DNA of 53,093 nt from an uncultured Bacilli bacterium (lineage in GTDB: Bacteria; Bacillota_I; Bacilli_A; RF39; UBA660), in assembly GCA_934096605.1 (NCBI GenBank), contig CAKOMI010000004.1, positions 1 to 53,093 on the forward strand, read 5' to 3'. Positions 8,865 to 17,201 of the stretch are shown one piece after another. Positions within the stretch are counted from its first letter, which is position 1, and each line of letters opens with the position of its first letter. The position numbers and the translations under genes are program-made. Below the pieces are notes generated by a model. That model ran no database searches. It saw only the letters and a list, made by a program, of their open reading frames with translations, and was not told the origin of the DNA.

Positions 8865-9708
8865 TAAGATTTTAGTACTTTTTAGTATGGTATGTTTATT
8901 AAGCGGTTGTAACAAAACAGAAAATTTAGAGATATATGCTACTTCCTATCCTATTGAATATCTTGTATCTAGTCTTTATAAAGAACATTCTACTGTTACC
9001 TCTATTTACCCAGATGGGACCAATGTAAATGAATATACTTTAACAGATAAACAAAAAGATACTTATAGTAAAGGTGATATTTTTGTTTATAATGGTACAA
9101 CTAATGAAAAACAAATTGCTAAAGACTTGGTTAATACTAATAAAAAGTTAAAAGTTATGGACGCAGCTCTTAGTTTAAAATACACCAATAGAACCGAAGA
9201 ACTTTGGCTTAGTCCAAGTAATTATTTGATGCTTGCTACTAATATAAGAGATAACTTGATTGAACAAATTGGTACTAAATATATTAACGAAGAAATAAAT
9301 AATAATTATAAAAAGCTAGAAGAAGAGTTATCTATCATGGACGCAACTATAAGAAGTATTGCTGCTAATGCTAGCAAAAATGGCAAAAACACAATTGTTG
9401 TTTCTGATTCCCTATTTAAATATTTAGAAAATTATGGTTTCAATGTTATATCTTTAGAAGATTACCAAACTAATTCAGCTAACTTAACAACTTTAAAAAA
9501 TAACTTTAAATCTGGTAGTTATAAATATTTACTCGTATCCAGTGAAGAAAAGAATAACGAAATGATTAGCGAAATAACTAGTAACGGTGGTAAAGCTATA
9601 ACAGTCAATGTAATGAATACGCTAAGTGAAGAAGAAAGAAAAAATAACGAAACATACTTTACTATTATGAATGAATTTATTACTAATTTAAAAACCATTA
9701 CCAATTAA
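8851..9708 (+). CDS. ZnuA/AdcA-like metal-receptor lipoprotein without metal ligands
   Basis: 285 residues. N-terminal signal with lipobox LSGC (Cys20). The body follows the ZnuA/TroA (cluster A-I) fold: an IYATSYPIEYLV start, YPDGTNVNEYTL where family members have the PHxYEP segment, DIFVYNGT, a long helix, then a second lobe. The three His ligands of the family appear replaced: Asn/Glu in NVNEY, Glu-Leu in ELWLSPSN (usually PHxWLSP), and Ser-Asp in VVSDSLF (usually HxAF). The His-rich loop is absent. No permease or ATPase gene is adjacent. Probably a surface lipoprotein that has lost or changed its substrate; start chosen for its coupling to yidD. Confidence 0.7.
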   Translation: MKKISKILVLFSMVCLLSGCNKTENLEIYATSYPIEYLVSSLYKEHSTVTSIYPDGTNVNEYTLTDKQKDTYSKGDIFVYNGTTNEKQIAKDLVNTNKKLKVMDAALSLKYTNRTEELWLSPSNYLMLATNIRDNLIEQIGTKYINEEINNNYKKLEEELSIMDATIRSIAANASKNGKNTIVVSDSLFKYLENYGFNVISLEDYQTNSANLTTLKNNFKSGSYKYLLVSSEEKNNEMISEITSNGGKAITVNVMNTLSEEERKNNETYFTIMNEFITNLKTITN

Positions 9709-9738
9709 TAGTCTTTAACTAAAAAGGCTATTTTTTTT
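9708..9738 (+). terminator. Terminator of yidD-lipoprotein operon
   Basis: ATAGTCTTT / AAAGGCTAT nine-base-pair stem (one G-T pair) around AACTAA, then eight T. Overlaps the end of the lipoprotein gene. Confidence 0.85.
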
Positions 9739-9800
9739 CATTTTCCTCTTCCCTTTTTCTATTATTTATGTTAAACTTTAAAAGTAATGAAAAAGTTAAT

Positions 9801-9876
9801 GGGCTGTTAGCTCAGTTGGTAGAGCAACTGACTCTTAATCAGTGGGTCTGGGGTTCGAGCCCCCAACAGCCCACCA
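9801..9876 (+). tRNA. tRNA-Lys (anticodon CTT)
   Basis: 76 nt with encoded CCA. Acceptor GGGCTGT pairs with ACAGCCC; D arm with GTTGGTAGAGC; anticodon stem ACTGA/TCAGT closes loop CTCTTAA, placing CTT at 9834-9836 (positions 34-36); T arm with GTTCGAG. Reads AAG lysine codons. It sits alone between two terminators. Confidence 0.97.
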
Positions 9877-9889
9877 TTAATGTAATTTA

Positions 9890-9925
9890 AAAATCTAGTA
9901 CTTTGATAGTAACTAGATTTTTTTA
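9890..9925. terminator. Terminator after tRNA-Lys, shared with the convergent DUF1848 gene
   Basis: AAATCTAGT and ACTAGATTT form a nine-base-pair stem around a 12-nt loop, with a T tract on the plus strand and an A/T-rich flank for the minus strand. It reaches the stop codon of the facing gene. Confidence 0.8.
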
Positions 9926-10810
9926 ATATCTTCTAATATTAATAGAGTCATCATCAGTAAAAGTGCCAATTTGTAAAGATGAAGAAGTATCATGCATTTT
10001 CACATTTTCTAAAACTTTACTTTCATCATAATTAGCATAACAATACTTACAAAAATGTTTACATGTATTATAAGCACCAATATCTACCATGTTAACGCAT
10101 GCACATTTGCCACCCTTACGAGCAGTCCACGTTTTATATTGTTTACCAGTTAGTTTATAAGCAAGTTCTTTACTTAAACATTCACCCTTAACAAATCCAT
10201 ACTCTACTAAATCTCTATTTTCAAAACAAGTTTGCACAGTTATATTATTACTACTAGCACTCTTACTAAAAGAAAGTCCAATTTCTTTATATTCATTTTC
10301 AGTAAACTCTTTAAAATTTAAATTTTTTTCATTCTTACGCACATTCTTATAGTCATCAATAAAAGATACAATAATTTTATTAACATACCCATTTAACAAA
10401 TTACAAAGTTTATTAAAAGCCCTTTTATGATATTCTAAATTATACTTATCACTTATAAATATTGGATCGTATCTAACAGCTACGTTTTCACATCCTAGTA
10501 TTTCTGACAATTTCTTAACTCCTTCAATAACCAAAGACTTATCTATAACCCCAGGTTCAATATCTTTCTTGAAAGGTGTAATTGTCACATGAAATAAAAT
10601 AGGCTTTTTAATATCCTTTAACTTATCTATTATTGGCCATGGATTTTTCGTACAAAATAGTATTAAATCAACATCATCAAAATAAATTCTACTAATCATT
10701 TTAGGATTAAAGGGATTTCTAACGTCAACATAACCAATTTCTAGTCTTTTCATAAACCAATCACTATAAAAAGCAACGATATCGGTTCTTCCACTAACAT
10801 TTAAAACCAT
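9923..10810 (-). CDS. DUF1848 family protein with CxxxCxxC cluster motif
   Basis: 295 residues. The N-terminus VSGRTDIVAFYSDWF and the segment VDVRNPFNPKMISR, followed by FCTKNP, are the hallmark of DUF1848. The C-terminus has CACVN and then CKHFCKYC, a radical-SAM-like Cys-x3-Cys-x2-Cys, suggesting a bound Fe-S cluster. Biochemical role is not established; a distant relation to spore-photoproduct-lyase-like proteins has been suggested in annotations but is not shown here. Two bases after a small upstream gene, so co-transcribed with it. Confidence 0.8.
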   Translation of the reverse strand: MVLNVSGRTDIVAFYSDWFMKRLEIGYVDVRNPFNPKMISRIYFDDVDLILFCTKNPWPIIDKLKDIKKPILFHVTITPFKKDIEPGVIDKSLVIEGVKKLSEILGCENVAVRYDPIFISDKYNLEYHKRAFNKLCNLLNGYVNKIIVSFIDDYKNVRKNEKNLNFKEFTENEYKEIGLSFSKSASSNNITVQTCFENRDLVEYGFVKGECLSKELAYKLTGKQYKTWTARKGGKCACVNMVDIGAYNTCKHFCKYCYANYDESKVLENVKMHDTSSSLQIGTFTDDDSINIRRY

Positions 10811-10812
10811 AA

Positions 10813-11013
10813 TTATTTCCTTTTATTTTTCGTTAAAACTCTTACTTGAGCCTTTTTTTCCTTTAAAGCAGCTTCTTTAAGTTCAATATATTCATCAATT
10901 AAATCAAGTATTTCATTAAAATTACTAGTACTAATCCCATCATCTATATGATCTCCTAAGTAATGTGTAACAACATTTTCTTTTAAACAATTTTTACCAT
11001 TTTCTTCCATCAT
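10813..11013 (-). CDS. Small hypothetical protein, 66 residues
   Basis: An in-frame extension upstream exists, but AGGAGG at 11018-11024 sits just ahead of ATGATG at 11013, so that start is chosen. The product begins MMEENGKNC and ends in a Lys-rich, coiled-coil-prone helix (EYIELKEAALKEKKAQ). Not recognised. It lies directly between the ABC transporter and the DUF1848 gene on the same strand and is probably co-transcribed with the latter. Confidence 0.6.
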   Translation of the reverse strand: MMEENGKNCLKENVVTHYLGDHIDDGISTSNFNEILDLIDEYIELKEAALKEKKAQVRVLTKNKRK

Positions 11014-11078
11014 CTTTTCCTCCTGTTTAAGAAATATTATACAATGAATAATAATTAAAGAAAAGAAAGATATCACAA

Positions 11079-13403
11079 CTATTCGCTTCTTAAAGCTTCA
11101 ACTGGTTTTTTCTTGCTGGCCATAATTGCTGGAATTAATCCCGCCATAACATTTAATAAAATACTAAGTATTACTAACACAATCATTGCATTAATAGGCA
11201 AGATAGCAATATTTTTAATATTAATTATATCCCGCATAAAAAGATTAATAACTAATGCTAAAGCAAGTGAGCTTATAATACCAAGTACTCCGGCTAAGAA
11301 TCCTTCAATAAATGTCTCTGCTACAAACACCCTTCTTATATCCTTTTTACTAGCTCCAAGTGCCCTTAAAATACCTATTTCCTTTGTTCTTTCTAAAACA
11401 CTTATATAAGTAATTATAGCTATCATAATACTAGAAACCACTAAACTTATGGCAACCAAAGCAATTAAAACTAAAGAAACAACATTTACAATTCCCATAA
11501 CACTTTCAATCATTGTTTTAATTAAATCATTATAAACAATAACTTTATCTTTATTACCACTATCTTCCATTTCTTTATTATAAGCATTTAAAAATTTAAC
11601 TATTCTATCTTTACTATCATAATCTTTAGGATAAATATTAATCCCACTAGGTTCTTCTTTTATTGCCATACCATGCATCTTTAAAAAATTATCTAATGTA
11701 TTAATACCATCAAAGGCTATACCTGTTAATGCATTCTTACTTTTATCAGCCATTTGTTTTTGATAAAGCGTTGTCTTTGCTGACTCACCAATAATGTACT
11801 CCGTTAAATCATTCGTATATCCCATAAATGTATCATTACTATCTTTACTTTTTAAAATACCCACTACTTTTAAATCAAGTCCCTTACTAACTAAATCATT
11901 AAGATATTTTTTATTAGTACTATAATCTTTATATACCCCATTCTCTAATTTATAATAATCTGTACTAAGAACTAATTTATAAGTTATATTAAGTAGATCT
12001 TCATAAGAATAACCACTATCACTAGTAGTATTATCTTTAATATTTAAAGTCTTCAAAAATGTCTTAGAAACTACTTTATCATCTGGAATAACTAATACTA
12101 TTTCACTTTTATTAGAAGGCACATGTCCTGCTAATAAATCATACTTACTATTTATTAACTCTTCATTACTAACTAATTCTTTAAAATAACTATTATCATT
12201 AAAGTTATACCCACTATTCCCATTAATATTAAGTTTTTTAGCCTCACTATTTTCTAAAGAATACACTTGCAGATCTATATCATAAACATAATCAAGTTCT
12301 AAAATACTATCATTAATTTCAGTGCGTTTATCTAAATATGTCTTAAAAGATTTTAAGTCATTAGTGTACGTTAAACTAGTTTGATTACTATCATTCGTGT
12401 CATTATAAGTGCAAATATCATTATTGCATTCTTTCTTCTCATTTACTTGTAGAGTTATCATATCATCATAACTAATTGCCTTTTTCTGTAATGTTATTGG
12501 GTAATCTTTCAAAGAATTTCTTTCCATATCTTTAACGTAACTATTAACACCATTTGATAAAGCCAAAATGATGGCAATCCCAATTATCCCAATTGACCCA
12601 GCTAAAGCCGTTAAAAGTGTTCTTCCTTTTTTAGTAAGTAGGTTATTAAAAGATAAATTTAAAGAAGTTAAAAAGCCCATTTTTTTATTTTTACCATATT
12701 TCTTATTATCTTTTCTCTTACCATTCTTCTTATTACCCATATCACTTATAACTACCCCATCTTGCATCGTAATAATGCGGTTAGAATAAGTTTTAGCAAG
12801 AGACTCATTATGTGTAACCATAATAACAATTTTATTATTTGCTATTCTTTTTAAAAGTTCCATAATTTCTTTACTAGTTTTTGAATCAAGAGCCCCAGTT
12901 GGTTCATCAGCTAATATAATATCTGGGTCACTCACTAAAGCCCTAGCAATAGCAACTCTTTGCATTTGTCCACCTGATAACTCAGTTGGTAATTTATTTA
13001 TATGTTTACTAAGTCCTACACTATCTAAAGCTTCTATCGCTTTTTTTCTTCTACTTTTTAAAGACATACCATTTAAAGTAAGGGCAAGCATTACATTTTC
13101 TAAAACACTCTGTGTCATAATTAAATTATAGTTTTGAAAAACAAAACCCACCATATAATTACGATAAGCATCATTATCTTTATCAGTATAATTCTTAGTA
13201 GAAACGCCATTAATAAGTAAGTCTCCTTCATCATATTTATCAAGCGCCCCAATAATATTTAAAAGCGTTGTTTTACCCGATCCACTAGGTCCTAAAATAC
13301 TTGTAAATTCATTTTCATAAAACTTAAGAGAAATATCTTTTAAAACTTTAAATTCCTCTTTTCCAATCTTATAACTTTTACTAATATTTCTTAATTCTAA
13401 CAT
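11079..13403 (-). CDS. ABC transporter, fused MacB-type ATPase and FtsX-type permease
   Basis: 774 residues. Residues 1-225 are an ABC ATPase of the LolD/MacB group: Walker A GPSGSGKTT, Q-loop FQNYNL, signature LSGGQMQRVAIARAL, Walker B IILADEPTGALD and the H-loop His. A Lys/Gly-rich linker follows, then one membrane segment (about 262-287), a large extracytoplasmic domain (about 290-630), and three C-terminal membrane segments with the FtsX motif LERTKEIGILRALGASKKDI. Such mechanotransmission transporters export peptides, lipoproteins or antimicrobials or sense envelope damage; the cargo cannot be read from the sequence. AAGGAG precedes the ATG. Confidence 0.9.
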   Translation of the reverse strand: MLELRNISKSYKIGKEEFKVLKDISLKFYENEFTSILGPSGSGKTTLLNIIGALDKYDEGDLLINGVSTKNYTDKDNDAYRNYMVGFVFQNYNLIMTQSVLENVMLALTLNGMSLKSRRKKAIEALDSVGLSKHINKLPTELSGGQMQRVAIARALVSDPDIILADEPTGALDSKTSKEIMELLKRIANNKIVIMVTHNESLAKTYSNRIITMQDGVVISDMGNKKNGKRKDNKKYGKNKKMGFLTSLNLSFNNLLTKKGRTLLTALAGSIGIIGIAIILALSNGVNSYVKDMERNSLKDYPITLQKKAISYDDMITLQVNEKKECNNDICTYNDTNDSNQTSLTYTNDLKSFKTYLDKRTEINDSILELDYVYDIDLQVYSLENSEAKKLNINGNSGYNFNDNSYFKELVSNEELINSKYDLLAGHVPSNKSEIVLVIPDDKVVSKTFLKTLNIKDNTTSDSGYSYEDLLNITYKLVLSTDYYKLENGVYKDYSTNKKYLNDLVSKGLDLKVVGILKSKDSNDTFMGYTNDLTEYIIGESAKTTLYQKQMADKSKNALTGIAFDGINTLDNFLKMHGMAIKEEPSGINIYPKDYDSKDRIVKFLNAYNKEMEDSGNKDKVIVYNDLIKTMIESVMGIVNVVSLVLIALVAISLVVSSIMIAIITYISVLERTKEIGILRALGASKKDIRRVFVAETFIEGFLAGVLGIISSLALALVINLFMRDIINIKNIAILPINAMIVLVILSILLNVMAGLIPAIMASKKKPVEALRSE

Positions 13404-13469
13404 GTCTAATTCTCCTTCACAAAAAATATTAACACCTATAATAGCATATCTCGTGTTAGTATTTTGTCG

Positions 13470-13496
13470 AAAAAAGAAAGTATTTAAAACTTTCTT
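13470..13496 (-). terminator. Terminator of the cadC-cadA operon
   Basis: Minus strand AAGAAAGT-TTTAAAT-ACTTTCTT, an eight-base-pair perfect stem, then T tract. It overlaps the stop codon of the ATPase gene. Confidence 0.8.
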
Positions 13497-15511
13497 ATAA
13501 TTCTTAATGTATTTAACACTGTAAGTAATGTAACTCCTGTATCAGATATAACTGCCATCCACATATTAGCCATACCAAATACACTAAGTAAAAGAATAAG
13601 TATCTTTACAATCATTGCCATAATTAAATTTTGTTTCACAATCTTTTTAGTATATACACTAATGTTTATGGCTTTTGGTATACATTCTAATTCATCTTGC
13701 ATTAAAACAATATCACTTGCTTCTACTGCACTATCACTCCCAATACCACCTAAAGAAATACCTATATCTGCTCTTTTTAGGGTTGGTGCGTCATTAACTC
13801 CATCCCCCACAAATATTGTAAATCCCTTATTACTAACTACTTCATATGCTTCATATTTATCATTTGGTAGCATCTCGTATTTTACTTCATCAATACCGAG
13901 CATGCTTGCAACGTCTAAAGCAGCACTTTTCTTATCACCTGTAAACATATAAGTTTTAATATTCCGTTTCTTTAATTCACCAATAACTTCTTTCGCATGT
14001 GGTTTTATCCCGTCATTTATAAGTACACTTGCAATATGTGCACCATTTATATGCAAATGTACTAAACCACTATTATCACAATCACATAACTTATTATTAC
14101 CAATAAGCACATTTTTACCATTTAAAGTAAATGTAATTCCCTTTCCTTCTATTTCTTTAAAGTCTTTAACACAACTAGTATCAATATCGTTCTTTTTTAA
14201 TTTTAATATAGAACTAGCAATAGGATGATTAGAAAAAGATTCACCCTTAACTAAAATATCAATTATTTCATCCATATTATAATTATCATCACTTATTAAA
14301 ATATCTTTCACAACAAAAGTACCATTTGTAAGCGTCCCAGTTTTATCAAAAATAATATTATTTACTTCACTTAATCCATCTAAATAATTACTACCCTTTA
14401 TTAGTATCCCATTTTTACTAGCCGTGCCAATACCTGTAAAATACGCAAGTGGTACCGATATAGCAATTGCACATGGACAAGATATAACTAAAAATGTTAA
14501 AGCTCTATAAACACTAGTATTTATTGGAGTATTAAAAACAAGTGGTAAAACTATAACTATTAATAAAGCAAGTACCATAATAATAGGTGTATATACTTTA
14601 CTTATTTTTGTAACCATTGTTTCCGTTTTTGTTTTCTTATCTGTTGCACTATCAAGTATTTCTAGTATTTTAGCCACTGCCGAATCTTCGTATACATGTG
14701 TAGCCTTAACTTGTATCACATCACCCATATTAACATAACCTGATAAAACTGCGTCTTTAATGCCAACCTCTAAAAGTTCACTTTCACCCGTTAAATTAGA
14801 AGTATCAACAAAACTTTTTCCTTTTATAACTATACCATCAACTGGTATTTTCTCCCCCTTTTTAGCAACTAATATATCACCAATACTAACGTCTTCCACT
14901 AAAACTTTCGTAGTATCTTTACCGCTTACTTTATAAGCATAAGGTTCTTTAATATCTAAAATACTTTTAATAGAACTACGTGACTTATTAATTGCTTTTT
15001 CTTCTAAAATTTTACCAATTGTATATAACATTACAACTAGTATTCCTTCCATTACCTCTCCTAATAATAAGGCACCAATGGAAGAAATAGCTATTAAAGC
15101 ATTTTCATTAATATTACCCTTAATTAATAATTTAAAAGCATTAATAACTAACTTATAAAGAAGTAAACTATAAGAAATAACATAAAAACAAATTTTTAAA
15201 TAATTAGGTTCTTTTATAAAATAACCTATAAAACCTAGTATAACCCCCAGTAATAAAGCACTTAAATGATACTCACTTGGTTTATTATTAACTTCATTAA
15301 TATCACTTAAAAAAGCGTCAGGTTCTACCATCTTAATAATCTTATTAAGTTCATCTATACTATATTTAATATCTGATTTATAAGACAATTTACAAGTATT
15401 AAAATTAACAACTACTTCATTAAAATCATCTCTTTTATTAAGCATTTCTTCTAACTCTCTTGCACAATCAGCACAATCCAAATTATTAATAGTATATTTA
15501 TATTTTTGCAT
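13484..15511 (-). CDS. cadA: Zn/Cd/Pb-type P1B ATPase
   Basis: 675 residues. N-terminal heavy-metal-associated domain with CADC (Cys13, Cys16); membrane helices from about 82; actuator TGES (241-244); metal-binding transmembrane motif CPC (345-347); phosphorylation site DKTGT (389-393); ATP-binding and hinge motif GDGVNDAP near 576. CPC with a CadC-type regulator points to export of Zn2+, Cd2+ or Pb2+ across the cytoplasmic membrane. Translation is coupled to the upstream ArsR gene (14-base overlap). Metal preference is inference. Confidence 0.93.
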   Translation of the reverse strand: MQKYKYTINNLDCADCARELEEMLNKRDDFNEVVVNFNTCKLSYKSDIKYSIDELNKIIKMVEPDAFLSDINEVNNKPSEYHLSALLLGVILGFIGYFIKEPNYLKICFYVISYSLLLYKLVINAFKLLIKGNINENALIAISSIGALLLGEVMEGILVVMLYTIGKILEEKAINKSRSSIKSILDIKEPYAYKVSGKDTTKVLVEDVSIGDILVAKKGEKIPVDGIVIKGKSFVDTSNLTGESELLEVGIKDAVLSGYVNMGDVIQVKATHVYEDSAVAKILEILDSATDKKTKTETMVTKISKVYTPIIMVLALLIVIVLPLVFNTPINTSVYRALTFLVISCPCAIAISVPLAYFTGIGTASKNGILIKGSNYLDGLSEVNNIIFDKTGTLTNGTFVVKDILISDDNYNMDEIIDILVKGESFSNHPIASSILKLKKNDIDTSCVKDFKEIEGKGITFTLNGKNVLIGNNKLCDCDNSGLVHLHINGAHIASVLINDGIKPHAKEVIGELKKRNIKTYMFTGDKKSAALDVASMLGIDEVKYEMLPNDKYEAYEVVSNKGFTIFVGDGVNDAPTLKRADIGISLGGIGSDSAVEASDIVLMQDELECIPKAINISVYTKKIVKQNLIMAMIVKILILLLSVFGMANMWMAVISDTGVTLLTVLNTLRIIRKF

Positions 15512-15884
15512 TACAATCCCTTTCCAATCTATGTTTAATATGTTCTATTCCAGTTTCAAATAACTTAGTAATATGTTCGTCATCTAAGGTATAGTTTACC
15601 TCTTTACCAACTTTCTTAAACTTAACAATACCAGCATTCTTTAAAATAGCTAACTGATGTGATACCCGAGACTTTGTCATACCTAGTACGTTTGCTATAT
15701 CACATACACACATTTCTTCATGATCTAATAGCCAAATAATTTTAGTCCTTGTATTATCACCTATAATTTTAAAAAGCAAAGATAAACTTTCTAAAGACTC
15801 ATCACTAGGCATATCTTCCATTACTCTTTTAACAACACTTTCATGTATAACATTACAATCGCATGCCACAAAATTATCTTTCAT
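15498..15884 (-). CDS. cadC: CadC/CzrA-type ArsR repressor
   Basis: 128 residues from the ATG that has AGGAGG directly upstream (a longer in-frame start lacks a ribosome site). Winged-helix ArsR fold. Two metal sites are visible: the alpha-3N type with Cys8, Cys10, Cys59 and Cys61 (EMCVCD), typical of Cd/Pb/Zn-sensing CadC, and the alpha-5 type with Asp102, His104, His115 and His118, whose spacing (2, 11, 3) equals that of CzrA. Recognition helix MTKSRVSHQLAIL. Represses the following cadA by binding the operator in the promoter at 15926-15954; released by metal. Confidence 0.92.
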   Translation of the reverse strand: MKDNFVACDCNVIHESVVKRVMEDMPSDESLESLSLLFKIIGDNTRTKIIWLLDHEEMCVCDIANVLGMTKSRVSHQLAILKNAGIVKFKKVGKEVNYTLDDEHITKLFETGIEHIKHRLERDCNAKI

Positions 15885-15925
15885 ATATCCTCCTTCAATT
15901 GAAATTATATTCAACTATATTCATG

Positions 15926-15954
15926 ATTATAATTGAACAACCATTCAATTGCAA
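15926..15954 (-). promoter_or_regulatory. cadC promoter with embedded ArsR operator
   Basis: Minus strand -35 TTGCAA (15949-15954), 17-nt spacer, -10 TATAAT (15926-15931). An inverted repeat AATTGAA-N6-TTCAATT (15931-15950) fills the spacer exactly, and a second perfect palindrome TTCAATTGAA (15894-15903) lies between promoter and ribosome site. Both are plausible CadC/CzrA operators. Confidence 0.8.
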
Positions 15955-16159
15955 GTCAAAAAAAGAATGTGCAACAATTCACACACCACTCTTGTCAAGG
16001 TCATCGCTATCATAATTGTTTTCTTTTCACTCTTCGTTTATATACCTTCCTCCTATCATAGCCACATTATCCACCTCCTGAAACAATTGAAAGCAAAAAA
16101 TTTTTGACAATTTATTTTATCTTTTCTAAAGATAGCCATTTTATTTAATTATAAGTAAC
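15955..16159. other. Intergenic stretch between the cad promoter and the abiF terminator
   Basis: No convincing gene. On the minus strand there are two isolated AGGAGG-like ribosome sites (near 16072-16077 and 16049-16054), but the reading frames behind them have only a few codons. The left end holds one copy of a 31-nt repeat (15958-15988). It may be eroded sequence of a lost gene. Confidence 0.5.
15958..15988. repeat. 31-nt direct repeat, left copy flanking the abiF module
   Basis: Matches 17243-17273 at 27 of 31 positions in the same orientation (A7-G-A core, then GCAACAATT and ACACACCA). On the minus strand it can form a modest hairpin followed by eight T, so it may be a terminator relic. 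Confidence 0.65.
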
Positions 16160-16200
16160 AAAAAACTCCACTATCTATCATTAAATAGAAAATGGAGTTT
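16160..16200 (-). terminator. Terminator after abiF and the downstream RNA element
   Basis: Minus strand AAACTCCA and TGGAGTTT (eight base pairs) around a 22-nt loop, continuing into a run of T. It lies directly after RNA element D and ends the abiF transcript. Confidence 0.8.
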
Positions 16201-16207
16201 AAATTTG

Positions 16208-16234
16208 ATCTAAGGCTTCTAAAGTTTCTTAAAT
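16208..16234 (-). ncRNA. abiF-associated structured RNA element, downstream copy (D)
   Basis: Minus strand hairpin: ATTTAAG (16228-16234) pairs with CTTAGAT (16208-16214) over seven positions (one G-U); the 13-nt loop AAACTTTAGAAGC is identical to the upstream copy at 17161-17187 and contains an inner CTT/AAG pairing. Homology extends upstream over GTGATT and a TATAAT-like box. It sits 35 nt after the abiF stop and immediately before the terminator, so the transcript end would be hairpin plus terminator, the form of a small RNA. Confidence 0.75.
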
Positions 16235-16269
16235 ACAAATCACTATTATTATATTTAACATACTAATAT

Positions 16270-17139
16270 TTATTCGCTCAAAAAGCCCATTATTTTTAAA
16301 ATATCATTAATACTAATGCAATTAATTTTTTGTGATAGAATATTTATTTCGTTATTAATTTGATTCACAAAATCATAGTAATTTTTGGCATCTAATAAAT
16401 ATTTCATCGAATTTAGCAACATATATAGATTTGTTGATTTTTCCTTAATTCTAAGAGTTCGATTAGTCAACAAAGGACTAATAAGAAATTTGCTATGAAA
16501 TGTATACAATCTATCGTTATGAGCGCATATATTACGTACTAATGTTAAATTAACTAAAATTTGTTTTAAAATTTTATCAGATATTTTAAAATATTTACTA
16601 ATCGCTTGTCTGTCAGTTTGCTTTAATAAACCATAATATCTGCTTATTTGGCCTAATGTCATTATTTTTACCAAAACAAATGGTGGAACGAAATCATAAT
16701 TTTTTACATAATGTGTAACAGCTTGGTGCTTTTCATAATTTTTACTTATCATTTCATTTATATTAGAAATCAATTTTTGTATCAATTCAATATCAGCATT
16801 TGAATCAAAACAATTCCTCTCATCTAAATATTTTTTTATGCCATATTTTTGAGAAATCATATTAGCAATTAAAGATTTTATAATTGTTTCTATTTCTAAA
16901 ACATATTTTAAAAATATTATTCTTAAATTCTTATCAAATTCATATAAAGAGTATATTTCATCAAAAGTTACACCAGTAATATATTTATTATCTTTTTTAA
17001 ACACCTCTTTGTATGTATTTATTATTGAATAATATGTATAACGTTGAAATTTATCAATAGCGTCTTGTCGGTTAGTTACTATTACCCCTTTTAAAACGAT
17101 ATAGTCCAACAATTCCTCACAACTTTTATATTTCTTCAC
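16270..17139 (-). CDS. abiF: AbiF/Abi_2 family HEPN protein
   Basis: 289 residues from a GTG that follows GGAGG; a longer frame with GTG at 17196 would run back through the RNA hairpin and lacks a ribosome site. Matches the Abi_2 (AbiD/AbiF) family: an N-terminal FQRYTYYSI-type segment, the YEFDKNLR block, and near the C-terminus RNICAHNDRL with the HEPN signature R-x4-H (Arg202, His207). HEPN proteins of this group are RNases or RNA-binding toxins used in abortive phage defence. From memory, AbiF is linked to a conserved small RNA and to the ancestry of Cas13; here such an RNA is seen on both sides of the gene. Target RNA is unknown. Confidence 0.88.
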   Translation of the reverse strand: MKKYKSCEELLDYIVLKGVIVTNRQDAIDKFQRYTYYSIINTYKEVFKKDNKYITGVTFDEIYSLYEFDKNLRIIFLKYVLEIETIIKSLIANMISQKYGIKKYLDERNCFDSNADIELIQKLISNINEMISKNYEKHQAVTHYVKNYDFVPPFVLVKIMTLGQISRYYGLLKQTDRQAISKYFKISDKILKQILVNLTLVRNICAHNDRLYTFHSKFLISPLLTNRTLRIKEKSTNLYMLLNSMKYLLDAKNYYDFVNQINNEINILSQKINCISINDILKIMGFLSE

Positions 17140-17160
17140 TTTTCCTCCAAAACAAAATTG

Positions 17161-17187
17161 ACTCAGGGCTTCTAAAGTTTCCTGAGT
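17161..17187 (-). ncRNA. abiF-associated structured RNA element, upstream copy (U)
   Basis: Minus strand hairpin: ACTCAGG (17181-17187) and CCTGAGT (17161-17167) form a perfect seven-base-pair stem around the 13-nt loop AAACTTTAGAAGC. Compared with copy D the loop is unchanged while three of seven pairs differ by double compensatory changes and one by a G-U. It starts about 15 nt after the -10 box and ends 22 nt before the abiF GTG, so it is the 5' leader of the mRNA, or a separate RNA. Confidence 0.8.
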
Positions 17188-17201
17188 ACCAATCACTTAT
17201 A

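Noticed and set aside
13404..13483. AACAC...GTGTT repeat upstream of the ABC transporter as operator
   Set aside because: Five-base arms with a long gap in AT-rich DNA are expected by chance, and no convincing promoter could be placed.
15965..16080. Small toxin peptide behind AGGAGG sites between cadC and abiF
   Set aside because: Frames after both ribosome sites stop within about 10 codons; the longer frame (ATG near 16015) has no ribosome site and runs into the cad promoter.
16208..17187. The two RNA hairpins as a minimal CRISPR array
   Set aside because: Only two copies, about 950 bases apart with the gene between them, and stems differ in sequence; no spacer-repeat periodicity and no cas genes.
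17139..17196. Longer abiF reading frame from GTG at 17196
   Set aside because: It would translate the RNA hairpin, has no ribosome site, and its first 19 residues correspond to the structured element; GTG at 17139 has GGAGG.
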